Assembly: GCF_000550785.1 (NCBI RefSeq) | Contig: NZ_CP004350.1 | Span: 80,835-144,834, forward strand | Reading direction: 5' to 3' | Source: Corynebacterium casei LMG S-19264 | Lineage (GTDB): Bacteria > Actinomycetota > Actinomycetes > Mycobacteriales > Mycobacteriaceae | Length of the DNA stretch: 64,000 nt | Shown here: piece by piece, positions 33,816-42,637 of the stretch | How the letters are laid out: every line of letters begins with the position of its first letter | How positions within the stretch are numbered: the first letter of the stretch is position 1 | Program-made: the position numbers and the translations under genes | Notes under the pieces: model-generated | What the model saw: only the letters and a program-made list of their open reading frames with translations | The model's database searches: none | What the model was told of the DNA's origin: nothing

Positions 33816-34328
33816 ATGATGACTGACACCGCCACGGTTAAGGAACTACGTCGTCCCACGGCTTCGTTAAAGCGGTTAGCCACTGTAGAAGCCATTTTCG
33901 GCTATATTATGGTGCCATTTTATGTGGTCTTGCAATACGTTTTCCCAAAGCGGAAGGAGAAAAGCGACCGCCAGCAAGGGGCAATTAAAGGTTTCATTGC
34001 CACGTGGGTGAAGTCGATTGGTATCGCGGTTGGTGCAGGAGCACTACTTGGCGCGGTGGAGTGGGTATTGGCCAAACTGCTTGGTCGCAGGCTTCTCGAT
34101 GGCATCCCCGCCGTCCTGACCGGAATCGGCATTCCGGCACTGGTCGGGGGCTGGTTGATTGATAAGCGCAATCGCTTGCGCGGCGCGATGATTGCGGCGG
34201 TGGCAACGCTGCCGCGCATCGTGGTTTCTGAAAGTTGGGTCCGCGATAAATCGAGTGATGAGGAATTCGATAAGGAAATGAACACCGCGCGGGATCGCCT
34301 GTACGCAGTGCTTAACGATGCCTCCTGA
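33816..34328 (+). CDS. Uncharacterised membrane protein beside the 21-bp array
   Basis: A 170-residue protein with hydrophobic segments near residues 28-45 (FGYIMVPFYVVLQYVF), 66-84 (SIGIAVGAGALLGAVEWVL) and 97-111 (AVLTGIGIPALVGGWL), plus basic loops and an acidic C-terminal tail (SSDEEFDKEMNTARDRLYAV). I recognise no family. Two adjacent ATGs (33816, 33819) follow GAGGGG. It is divergent from the AlbA-type gene, and both promoters must lie in or next to the repeat array. Confidence 0.65.
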   Translation: MMTDTATVKELRRPTASLKRLATVEAIFGYIMVPFYVVLQYVFPKRKEKSDRQQGAIKGFIATWVKSIGIAVGAGALLGAVEWVLAKLLGRRLLDGIPAVLTGIGIPALVGGWLIDKRNRLRGAMIAAVATLPRIVVSESWVRDKSSDEEFDKEMNTARDRLYAVLNDAS

Positions 34329-34329
34329 T

Positions 34330-35238
34330 TCAAGCGCCAGTGGACTTCGCGATAGTAATCAGTTCGTGAGCCAACCGGGGCGGACGGCGGTGTCCTGACC
34401 AGATTGCTGTGAGCGGGCGCGTGATCTTGTCGCCCTCTAAAGGCACTCGCAGGAGGTTGCCATTGGCGAGCTGATCGCGCACGGCAAGCTCACTCATTAC
34501 TGCGGGGCCGGCACCGGAAGCTACTGCGACGCGCACGGCCGCAATGCTGTTGAGTACCTGGGCTGGTGTAGCAACGTCCAGGCCAGCCAGATGGTCTTGC
34601 TGGGCTACGAAGGTTCCGGAGCCGGGTTCTCTTACAACAAGTGCTGTTTCAGCCAGCTCTTGCAAGCTGATTCGGCCCTGTCGCGAGGCCCATGGGTGGT
34701 GCGGGGAAATCACCACAAAAAGCTCGTCTTCCTGGACAATGTGAGCATTAAGCTGCACCGGTACATGTGGCGTTTCGATGAAACCTACATGGAAATGCCC
34801 ATGCCGAACCTGTGAGATAACTTCTGCTGAATTCACCACGGAAATAGCAACCTGGACATCGGGATATCGTTCGCGCAGCGCAGCAATCCACACCGGCAAG
34901 AGTGTCTCCGCGATGGTCAAGCTGGCGCCGACACTGAGCGCCTTCTGCGATTCGTCATGGTTCTCCGCGACCCAAGATTGAAAATCACGAGCAGCATCCA
35001 GGACTTCACGCGCATGCGCAGCGAGAGAAAGCCCGAAAGGCGTAGGCACTGAGCCGCTGGGACGACGATCCAGCAAATGGCTTTGCATCGTTGCCTCAAG
35101 CTCGGCAATCGCGCGGCTTGCATTGGGCTGCGCCATTCCGACGCTGCGTGCTGCGGCGCCGAGGCTGCCGCTGTCAACTACTGCGACGAATAGTTCCAGT
35201 GTGCGGAGGTTGGGTCAGCGGTCCTGAGCAGGGGTCAT
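34330..35238 (-). pseudogene. LysR-family regulator with TGA at codon 8
   Basis: From ATG 35238 the frame reads MTPAQDR, then TGA (35215-35217), then PNLRTLELFVAVVDSGSLGA and a complete LysR helix-turn-helix (MAQPNASRAIAELE) and effector domain (about 300 codons in all). The TGA probably replaced a TGG. Restart inside could make only an incomplete DNA-binding domain (first ATG at 35136), so the regulator is probably inactive unless the stop is read through. It is divergent from a YeiH-type exporter, the usual partner of such LysR genes. Confidence 0.75.
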
Positions 35239-35309
35239 ATCAGTAGTATATGCCCGGATGTGTAATTGCCGTCTACCGCAAACCACGTTGCGCGTTGAGA
35301 CTTTAAAAC

Positions 35310-36344
35310 ATGTCTACCGGAATCTTGGCACCTGCTTCAATTGAAGTTCAACCGCGCGCACGAGCAATCACGACGTATGCGCCCGGGCTGCTGCTGTGCC
35401 TGGTTGGCGCTATTATCGCGATGCTCTTCAGTTCTTTTATACCGGGGCTTAGTGCGATGATCGTGGCGATTATCGAAGGGATCGCACTAACGAACATGAC
35501 ACAGCTTCCCAGCACGTTTTCGCCAGGTATCCAAGTAGCAGCTAAGACTTTGCTGCGATGGGGAATTGTGTTTCTGGGACTGAAACTGGTTAGCGCAGAT
35601 GTCCGCGGCCTCGGGCTGCCGATGCTTCTGGTCATCGTCTGCATTGTCTCCGGTGGAATCATCGGCCCGCTGCTTATCGGCCGCCTGCTGAAGATGAAGC
35701 CCGCGCAGGTATTGCTCATTGCCTGCGGATTCTCCATTTGCGGCGCGGCGGCCGTCGCGGGTGTCGAAGGCGCAAGCGATGCGGAAGAAGACGTAGTCAT
35801 TGCCGTCGCGTTGGTGGTGATATTTGGAACCATCATGATTCCGACCATCCCGTTTCTCGGTGCCCTTGCCGGTTTAGCCCCGGAGACGATGGGGATGTGG
35901 GCCGGTGGATCAATTCACGAGGTTGCCCAAGTCGTTGCCGCCGGAGGCGTAATAGGCGGAAGCGCTCTGGAAATAGCCGTCGTGGTTAAACTCGCGCGCG
36001 TTCTAATGCTGGCTCCAGTCGTATTCATTCTGAGCCTTGTAAAACGTCGTCAAAGTAGCGGCGTGCAGACTACGGGCCATGAGAAGCGACCACCCATAGT
36101 GCCGCTGTTTATCATCGGTTTCTTATCGATGGTCCTTCTTCGCTCCACCGTTGACCTTCCCGAGCCCGTCCTCGCCACCGGCGACTTCTTACAAACTATT
36201 CTGCTTGCAACCGCGATGTTTGCTCTCGGGTGCGGGGTGAAAATCCAAAGCTTGTTGCACGTTGGCGTGCGACCTTTCGTCCTTGCCTTTGCGTCAACAG
36301 GGATCGTCGCAACCATCGCATTTGTAGGCATTGAGCTCGTCTGA
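35310..36344 (+). CDS. YeiH-family (UPF0324) putative sulfate exporter
   Basis: A 344-residue membrane protein with about 10 helices and the UPF0324 signature: LLRWGIVFLGLKLV, LLIACGFSICGAAAVAGVEG, GSIHEVAQVVAAGG and FALGCGVKIQSLL. E. coli YeiH and Cons_hypoth698 relatives are annotated as putative sulfate exporters on weak evidence. The neighbouring LysR gene, its likely regulator, carries a nonsense codon, so expression here may be unregulated. Confidence 0.83.
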   Translation: MSTGILAPASIEVQPRARAITTYAPGLLLCLVGAIIAMLFSSFIPGLSAMIVAIIEGIALTNMTQLPSTFSPGIQVAAKTLLRWGIVFLGLKLVSADVRGLGLPMLLVIVCIVSGGIIGPLLIGRLLKMKPAQVLLIACGFSICGAAAVAGVEGASDAEEDVVIAVALVVIFGTIMIPTIPFLGALAGLAPETMGMWAGGSIHEVAQVVAAGGVIGGSALEIAVVVKLARVLMLAPVVFILSLVKRRQSSGVQTTGHEKRPPIVPLFIIGFLSMVLLRSTVDLPEPVLATGDFLQTILLATAMFALGCGVKIQSLLHVGVRPFVLAFASTGIVATIAFVGIELV

Positions 36345-36456
36345 TCGGCGTCCTTGTGGATAACTTCGCCGTTTGGGTGACGTGTCATGTGAATTACTCG
36401 CAGGTTTTTGAACTTGCCCTAGTCAGGGGTTGCACTGTCGTTTTAGTGTCGAAGTT

Positions 36457-37596
36457 ATGAACGGATATGAATTATTTGAAGCCTTCGACAGAGGTGGCGT
36501 GGGCATTTTGCGCGACTTCTTTGAGCTTTCGCCCTACGACGTAGCTACTGAGGGACACAGACTTTCTACAGCGCAGAAATATGCTCGGCTGGCCAGAGTT
36601 TACTTCGGGTCCTGCGACTCGCCGCGTGTGCAGCAAGAGGCTGTCGCACTTGCCGAAGAGCGCAGGTTGGGCATTGAGTTCTTAGAGATGGTTAATAAAC
36701 ACGCGAAGAAGTTGAAAGCGCGTGGTGCCGCGTGGAAGTTGCGTGCAGAACTCATCGCGTATGAGGGAAGCTACGAAGAAGTCGATGAGCATGGCAAAAG
36801 GCGCGTGACCGAAGAAGGCGGCGACAAAGCCAAACAATCTGGCGTACGCGTAGGCCGCGCAATAGACGGGCTGCGCACCATTAGCATTACCGATACCCAA
36901 CGACGCATTACTGATTTGGAAAAGACCCTCGACGCGGCCGCCGAAGACGATGACCAACCGCGCTCCGAGGCACTGCTCGAGCCTTTCTGGGACCTCATCG
37001 AAGGAACCAGCACGGGTCTTATCAAGCCTGAATACCGCACCGTGATTGCTCTTGGGCTGGATAACTCTGCCAAAATCTTCAGTGGCGAAGGCGACGATGT
37101 CAACGTCGGCGCCTCTGACGGCACCACCATGACCGGTGCCGAAATTGTTAATGCCGCGATGGAAGGTGCTTTAGGCGAAAAGCTTTACGTCGGTTTGTTC
37201 CATCCCACCGCCGGGCCGGTCAATCTCTACGAGGCACGCTTCGCTTCCGACAAGCTGCGAACCCTGGCTATGACCGAGAATCTCGTCTGCCCCTGGCCGG
37301 ACTGCAACGTGCCGGCCGACAGGTGCCAAGTCCACCACATCGACGCCCACAAACACGGTGGGCATACCAAGCCGTCGAATCTGACGATGTTGTGTAAGTA
37401 TCACAACGGCGTCAACGATGACGGCCCGGCTACGCCGGGCGGGAAGAAAAGAGGACCAGGCAAACCAAAATGCGGCAAGCCGAAGCGGGGAAGAATGCAC
37501 CGACACCGCGGCAAAGTCCGCCTGCGCACCCCAGGCGGCAAACTACTCGGCAATACTCACGACCTCAGCAGCATGGGAGCGATGAACCTGATCTAA
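36457..37596 (+). CDS. HNH-endonuclease-motif protein of the corynebacterial DUF222-like group
   Basis: A 379-residue protein with a helical N-terminal part (about 1-250) and a C-terminal HNH motif: CPWPDCNVPADRCQVHHIDA, followed by HGGHTKPSNLTMLCKYHN, which carries the zinc cysteines and the H-N-H residues. It ends in a basic tail (KKRGPGKPKCGKPKRGRMHR). Corynebacteria hold several dispersed paralogues of this type, of unknown role. The start at ATG 36457 lacks a strong ribosome site; upstream in-frame starts exist. Confidence 0.78.
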   Translation: MNGYELFEAFDRGGVGILRDFFELSPYDVATEGHRLSTAQKYARLARVYFGSCDSPRVQQEAVALAEERRLGIEFLEMVNKHAKKLKARGAAWKLRAELIAYEGSYEEVDEHGKRRVTEEGGDKAKQSGVRVGRAIDGLRTISITDTQRRITDLEKTLDAAAEDDDQPRSEALLEPFWDLIEGTSTGLIKPEYRTVIALGLDNSAKIFSGEGDDVNVGASDGTTMTGAEIVNAAMEGALGEKLYVGLFHPTAGPVNLYEARFASDKLRTLAMTENLVCPWPDCNVPADRCQVHHIDAHKHGGHTKPSNLTMLCKYHNGVNDDGPATPGGKKRGPGKPKCGKPKRGRMHRHRGKVRLRTPGGKLLGNTHDLSSMGAMNLI

Positions 37597-37671
37597 TAGG
37601 GCATAACCACGCTGAAACTGTGGACCGAAAGGTGGAAGAGAAAATAAACCCAATCGACTAAGGTTGTTGAC

Positions 37672-38682
37672 ATGAACGCAACCGCAGTTGAGATCATTTC
37701 TTCCCGCGCTGTGCCGCTTGGTGGTCCGCGTGCGATGACGGTTCATCGTACGCTGCCGCACCGTCAGCGATCGCTCATTGGCGCGTGGTGCTTTGTCGAT
37801 CATTTTGGTCCCGATGATGTGTCAAAGACCGGTGGCATGGACGTTGCGCCGCACCCGCACACTGGTCTGCAGACCGCGACGTGGCTCTTTACCGGCGAGA
37901 TCAGCCACATCGATGCCGGCGGCGGACGCGGCTTCGTGCATCCCGGTGAGTTCTACCTGATGACTGCCGGTAACGGCATTTCGCATACAGAAACCACCAC
38001 CGAGAAGACCACCATCTTGCATGGCGTGCAGTTGTGGATTGCGCTGCCGGATGCCACGCGCAGTACTGCCGAGCGCGACTTGGCCTATTTCAAACCGCCA
38101 GCTACCGAGCTCGATGGCGGTCAGCTCAAGGTGTTTATGGGTGAGCTCATGGGTGCATCCAGCCCGGTGCATTCGCACACACCAATGGTCGGTGCGGAAA
38201 TCACCATCGACCCACACTCAGAAATCGTGCTGGATCTGAATCCAGAGTTTGAACACGGCGTGATCGCTGACTCTGGCACCATCGTGGTCGCAGACACCGA
38301 GCTGGAAAAGACGCAGATTGGCTACACCGGCATCGGTGAAAAGACTCTACGCATCCGCAATGATTCCGATGAGATCGGCCGAGTGCTGTTTATCGGCGGC
38401 GAACCACTGCGGGAAAAAATCCTCATGTGGTGGAATTTCCTCGGCCGCGACCACGACGAAATCGTGCGCTACCGCGATATTTGGCAAGCCAGCCAGGGCG
38501 AAGATGTCGACGGCCAGTTCGGCTTCGTCGACGGCTACATCGGCCACGGTGGCGTCGGCGAAGACGGCCTCGGCCGCAACGCCGATGGCATGACGTGGCT
38601 TCCCGCGCCGAATCTCCCCAATGTCCGAATGCGCCCGCGCACTCTCACCGAACCTGTCGCGCGGCCAAACACGAAAATCTAA
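37672..38682 (+). CDS. Pirin-family protein (cupin)
   Basis: A 336-residue bicupin. The N-terminal domain holds the metal-binding pirin signature VAPHPHTGLQTATWLFTGEI and MTAGNGISHTE; the C-terminal domain ends with FIGGEPLREKILMWWNFLGR. The iron ligands (two His of HPHTG, His of ISHTE, Glu after it) are kept. Bacterial pirins such as YhhW act as quercetin dioxygenases or redox-linked regulators; the role here is unknown. Confidence 0.88.
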   Translation: MNATAVEIISSRAVPLGGPRAMTVHRTLPHRQRSLIGAWCFVDHFGPDDVSKTGGMDVAPHPHTGLQTATWLFTGEISHIDAGGGRGFVHPGEFYLMTAGNGISHTETTTEKTTILHGVQLWIALPDATRSTAERDLAYFKPPATELDGGQLKVFMGELMGASSPVHSHTPMVGAEITIDPHSEIVLDLNPEFEHGVIADSGTIVVADTELEKTQIGYTGIGEKTLRIRNDSDEIGRVLFIGGEPLREKILMWWNFLGRDHDEIVRYRDIWQASQGEDVDGQFGFVDGYIGHGGVGEDGLGRNADGMTWLPAPNLPNVRMRPRTLTEPVARPNTKI

Positions 38683-38819
38683 TGAACGGAAACTGGGGTC
38701 TTGAAAGTGGATGCAAATCCGCAACGAGACCCCAGTAAATCCGCAACGCGCTTCAACTACCTGCACGAATGTGGAAAATGAACGAATACTTGGTTCAGCG
38801 CCCTGTGGCTTCTTCTAAA

Positions 38820-39458
38820 CTAGGAATTGGCCGCACTGGATGCTTGGATGGCGTTAATTATTTTCTCAGTAAGCAAATGTACGGTCGTCCAGGAGCCACC
38901 GAGATCCTTTAGATCTTCAAAGTTGGTGAGTTCACTGGGGATTCTCTTCTTTGCCCTTCTAATCGCTTCTTTATGCTGTTCGTTCTCATTAGGAAGTTGA
39001 GAACTACTGCCTTTTTGATAATCAGGTATGTAGCGGTTGAGTCGATCAAGAATCTCTTTTCGAGTTCCGGCGCCAGTACCATCTTCGAAATGTAGTAGAA
39101 GCCACCATTCGAATTGAGGAAGGCTGAGTGCGATTCCCCTATCCCCACGTTGGGAAGCCCAACTCCAAATCTCTTGGATCTGATCATCTTCCCATTCATC
39201 CCGGTCAATGACGCACCATGCCTGATCCCCAGCCCTCAATGAACCTTTGCTTCTTAAATCCTCAAGCATTCTATCTGCTTGAGCCATAACCGCGGTTGGG
39301 TTGCTGCCTTTACCAGTATTTACCATTAGCTGGACTTCGGATATGTGTCCTTTGAATTGTTCGAAATATGCCTTTTCTGTTTTCCCTTCAACGGCCAATA
39401 CGAACTGGGTCCGATAATTTCGGTTATTAGTTTTACGTCGCGATTGAAGCCTAGCCAT
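38820..39458 (-). CDS. rloB: RloB/AbiLii-type TOPRIM protein
   Basis: A 212-residue protein with a TOPRIM nuclease-like core: the glutamate in VLAVEGKTEKAYFEQF, the D-x-D in CVIDRDEWEDDQI, and later PQFEWWLLLHFED. The basic N-terminus (MARLQSRRKTNNRNYR) is typical of RloB. It follows the rloA ATPase gene with an 8-base overlap. By analogy with AbiL and other ATPase-TOPRIM pairs it is probably the toxic effector, cutting nucleic acid when released by RloA; that is inference. Confidence 0.83.
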   Translation of the reverse strand: MARLQSRRKTNNRNYRTQFVLAVEGKTEKAYFEQFKGHISEVQLMVNTGKGSNPTAVMAQADRMLEDLRSKGSLRAGDQAWCVIDRDEWEDDQIQEIWSWASQRGDRGIALSLPQFEWWLLLHFEDGTGAGTRKEILDRLNRYIPDYQKGSSSQLPNENEQHKEAIRRAKKRIPSELTNFEDLKDLGGSWTTVHLLTEKIINAIQASSAANS

Positions 39459-40803
39459 TTTCTACCTCGGTGAGCCGCTCTGCCCACTGGGAAAGACCCA
39501 AGGGCTTGATGCTTGGAACGCCTCCAAACCGGCCTGCTAGATAGCTCTTTCGAAGATCGAGATCTTTGCGCGCCTCCCGATATTCAGCAACTCCAATAAG
39601 CATCGAAGATCCGCTATTGTCTTTTTCCACCACCCACATTTCATCGCGTCGCAAGCGATCTGGATCCATTAGGAGTAAGTCATGGGTTGTGAACAATAGT
39701 TGGGCACGACTGTCTGCGGAACAGGTGGCAAGGAAGCCATCTATGAGCGCACGAGAAAGCTCAGTGTGGAAGCTGCGATCGAGCTCATCTATGACTAGGA
39801 GTAGAGGACTTTCCTCGATGGCTAGTGTAACGAAAATTCCTAGAAGTCGAATTATAGATTTGGTGCCGTCTGATTCTTCATGCCACTCGAGAGGGTATTC
39901 TCCATCGGATCCTATGTGTAACAGGCGGATTCTGTTCGCGGTCAATTTGCCGTTCGCATCTTTGCTGATTTCGAATCTTCCTGCCATGGTTTCTACGGAG
40001 GCAACATCGTCTTCGTTGTATTGTTGACGCAGGTAGTCTTCAATACTTTCAGTAAGCTGTAATGAAGAAAACTCGACCGGCTGCCTCTTAATTCCGCATA
40101 TTCCAAGATCAACAGCTTTTAACACATCATCTGGAATCGGGATGTGAAGCCCAGGGATAAAAGATATGGCCTCAGCAGAAGGATCAAATACGCCAGCAGG
40201 GAGCGTTAGTGTGCGGCGTGTCCATTTGTAAGGAGCTGTTAAAAGCTCCGAATGGGGAACCGAACTATTCAGCGATGAACCGAAGAAGGCAACCGTGGGC
40301 ACGTTTTCGGGAATGCCTTCGATGTATGTCTCTAGCTTCTCTGAGCTGATTGACTTCCCGAGGTCAATGGTGGCCCCGTTTCTTTCGAATATCACCTTTT
40401 CAGTACGGCTAAGGTGTTGTATTAGTTTCTCATTTACAACTGTTTTACGGTCGTATTCAATGCTGTACTCATAAACTCGATCGTCTAAGGAAAATAGAGC
40501 CTCGAGGTAGGTTGGCTTAATTAGGCTTGAGGGATCGAGCTTGAACGGCCGATATGGTAGTGGCTCTCCGGATCGAGGGGGATCATGAAGCAGCTTCCGC
40601 AAATCACTTAGTGCGTTCACAAGGTTTGATTTTCCCGAAGCATTAGCTCCGAACACTGCCGCGATTGGTGTAACAGATAGTTGGTAGCGCTTTTCCAATC
40701 GCGGGAGCCGCTCACGGAACTTTTGTTCTTTGGATGAAATCATACTGAAGGTGGTTTTTTCCCGGAATGAACGGTAGTTTCCTACAGTCAACTCTAAAAG
40801 CAT
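39451..40803 (-). CDS. rloA: RloA/AbiLi-type AAA (SMC-like) ATPase
   Basis: A 450-residue ABC/SMC-like ATPase of the COG1106 group. Walker A is VFGANASGKSNLVNAL near residue 50, after the usual NYRSFREKTTFSM start. The signature region is WHEESDGTKSIIRLL, Walker B SPLLLVIDELDRSFH and the switch histidine in LLFTTHDLLLMD. These ATPases pair with RloB in anti-phage modules and restriction-linked loci. Its own promoter is likely in the A+T-rich 40804-40900 stretch. Confidence 0.86.
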   Translation of the reverse strand: MLLELTVGNYRSFREKTTFSMISSKEQKFRERLPRLEKRYQLSVTPIAAVFGANASGKSNLVNALSDLRKLLHDPPRSGEPLPYRPFKLDPSSLIKPTYLEALFSLDDRVYEYSIEYDRKTVVNEKLIQHLSRTEKVIFERNGATIDLGKSISSEKLETYIEGIPENVPTVAFFGSSLNSSVPHSELLTAPYKWTRRTLTLPAGVFDPSAEAISFIPGLHIPIPDDVLKAVDLGICGIKRQPVEFSSLQLTESIEDYLRQQYNEDDVASVETMAGRFEISKDANGKLTANRIRLLHIGSDGEYPLEWHEESDGTKSIIRLLGIFVTLAIEESPLLLVIDELDRSFHTELSRALIDGFLATCSADSRAQLLFTTHDLLLMDPDRLRRDEMWVVEKDNSGSSMLIGVAEYREARKDLDLRKSYLAGRFGGVPSIKPLGLSQWAERLTEVENG

Positions 40804-41010
40804 GACTCCTCGTTCCTTAATTTCAATCTAGTAAACTTACATGATGATACGATATTTTCGCGTCTTTCCTGATCTAACTTTAACCTATGAAGACCGCTTT
40901 GGTTGGTTAATGCCCACGCAACTGTCGCAGGTATGAGTGAAAATCGTATTTAAGTGTGCCCTCCATGAGGAACTGTAAAAATAGGGCACCGTAGCGCATA
41001 ATGAGTCGGG
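40804..41010. promoter_or_regulatory. Spacer upstream of the rloA-rloB pair
   Basis: Two hundred bases that should hold the rloA promoter, with A+T-rich runs near 40840-40900. GTGCCCT (about 40957) and AGGGCAC (about 40984) form a loose stem that may end the CPBP transcript. No gene is seen. Confidence 0.35.
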
Positions 41011-41919
41011 TCAACTGGTCTTCTGCGTATTCTTGATCATAGTGAGAATCAGCACGACGGCGACCACCGCAAAAATCGCGATGCCAGGAACGCCCATGGG
41101 CGCAGCAAGGACGCGGTCCCAGGTATCACCGGTTGCAACAAGCATCGCGGGGAAACCTGCGAGTGCGTTGAAGAATGCGTGCCCAATCGCAGCTGGCAGC
41201 ACGCTCTTGGAGCGCAAACTCAGCCAGCTCAATACCGCGCCGAAAGCAATGCAGAAGGCCGTGAACAGTAGCACCGCCACGGCGCCGGGAATCTGATCGC
41301 TGAAGTTATAGCCCGCTGCGATTAACGGTGCGTGCCATAGTCCCCAGATAACGCCGATGAGCAGCACCTGGCGCAGGCGCCCCAGCGGCTCCAGCGCGTT
41401 TTGCAGCCAACCGCGCCAGCCGGCTTCTTCACCGAAAGCCATGAGAGCGTTGATAGTAATGCCCGCGATAAACGCCTGGATAACCGTCATGGCGATCAAC
41501 ACCGTCGGCGAAATATCTGCACCTGCTTCAATTAAAGGCGCACGGGTCTGCGTCATCTCCCAATCAGGATTCAACCACCCAGCAGCAGTCGCCAGCGCGA
41601 TTGACGCCGCAATCACGCCAGCAACCAGCACAAACCCAATGAATACCGAAGAAACAATCTTCTTCCACTGACCATTCGCAAAAGACTCTTGGCCCAAACC
41701 AACAGCACCGGTCCACTTTTCAAAGGTAATAAACCGGCAAACAATAACCGTTGCAATCAGCGGAGTGAACATGCGCAGTGAAATTGGCAGAATAGCCAAC
41801 GGATGTGCCAAACCCAGAGTGCTTAAAAGAACAGCATCGAGCGCATAAGCAAGCCCGAAAGAAATCAGCACGAAGAAGCCGACGGCTCTCCAATTGACTG
41901 CTCGCGTTACGGTATTCAT
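41011..41919 (-). CDS. CPBP-family intramembrane metalloprotease
   Basis: A 302-residue protein with about eight helices and the three CPBP (Abi, CAAX protease-like) motifs: EEAGWRGWL, WGLWHAPLI and GHAFFNALAG. In bacteria such proteases are linked to bacteriocin self-immunity or membrane protein processing. Its ATG overlaps the stop of the upstream DUF3887 regulator-like gene by one base, so the two are co-translated. Confidence 0.87.
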   Translation of the reverse strand: MNTVTRAVNWRAVGFFVLISFGLAYALDAVLLSTLGLAHPLAILPISLRMFTPLIATVIVCRFITFEKWTGAVGLGQESFANGQWKKIVSSVFIGFVLVAGVIAASIALATAAGWLNPDWEMTQTRAPLIEAGADISPTVLIAMTVIQAFIAGITINALMAFGEEAGWRGWLQNALEPLGRLRQVLLIGVIWGLWHAPLIAAGYNFSDQIPGAVAVLLFTAFCIAFGAVLSWLSLRSKSVLPAAIGHAFFNALAGFPAMLVATGDTWDRVLAAPMGVPGIAIFAVVAVVLILTMIKNTQKTS

Positions 41920-42581
41920 TAATCCGGCCTTTCCGTTAGTGCCTGGTCAGCGGGCACGAACCACAGTCCAGCCATGCTGCCATCGGTGTTGTAGCTAATG
42001 CGCGCAACCAAGTCGGCGGCTTCGAAGGCGAGGGGTTGTTCGACAACAGTGATGCCATCGGCAAGCCCGATAGCTTCGGCAGGAAGTCGCGTTTCTAATG
42101 CGCCGCTTATCGATGCCACCTGCGCCCACGTCGTCGCCAAACCCTCTGCATCTAAATGCGCGCCGATGACCGGGCCCAATTGACCTGCTGCTTCTTCCCA
42201 GCGGGACGCGGTCAGGTCGTCTAAAAATTGTTCCGCCTTGGTTATGGCTTCGCGCTTGGCTTCTTCAGTGGGTTTATTCACCGCTTTTCCTGTCCGAGGG
42301 TCAATCGCGATGCCAAACCGCTGGAAGGCAGCCTGCCGCGAAATGCCCAGGGCGTCCCCGATGGTCTGCCACGTGATTCCACGTCCGCGGGCATCGGTGA
42401 CCAAGTGCGCCAGTGCTTCATCGGCAAGCGCCTGAAGTGAGCGCGCCGTGGACAGCGCATGAGTGACATCGCTGCGCGAACTTTCTCCGGAAGATTCGTT
42501 TGAGGGGGAGAGTTCATCGGCAAGCAATGTGACTATGCGCGTGATGTGATCTGCCAGCTCGTGGCCTCGTTGATTGCCCAC
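41919..42581 (-). CDS. HTH protein with C-terminal DUF3887-like domain
   Basis: A 220-residue protein. Residues about 65-95 (GITWQTIGDALGISRQAAFQ, then RFG) form a helix-turn-helix. The C-terminal half (KAEQFLDDLTASRWEEAAGQ to VARISYNTDGSMAGLWFVPA) resembles DUF3887, a SnoaL/NTF2-like fold that senses small ligands or cell-surface state. Being first in an operon with the CPBP protease, it may regulate that protease gene. Confidence 0.72.
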   Translation of the reverse strand: MGNQRGHELADHITRIVTLLADELSPSNESSGESSRSDVTHALSTARSLQALADEALAHLVTDARGRGITWQTIGDALGISRQAAFQRFGIAIDPRTGKAVNKPTEEAKREAITKAEQFLDDLTASRWEEAAGQLGPVIGAHLDAEGLATTWAQVASISGALETRLPAEAIGLADGITVVEQPLAFEAADLVARISYNTDGSMAGLWFVPADQALTERPD

Positions 42582-42637
42582 GTGTCAAGCCTGCCTTTAC
42601 AACACAAACTTTGTCAAGGAAAACTTGACCCGTCCCG

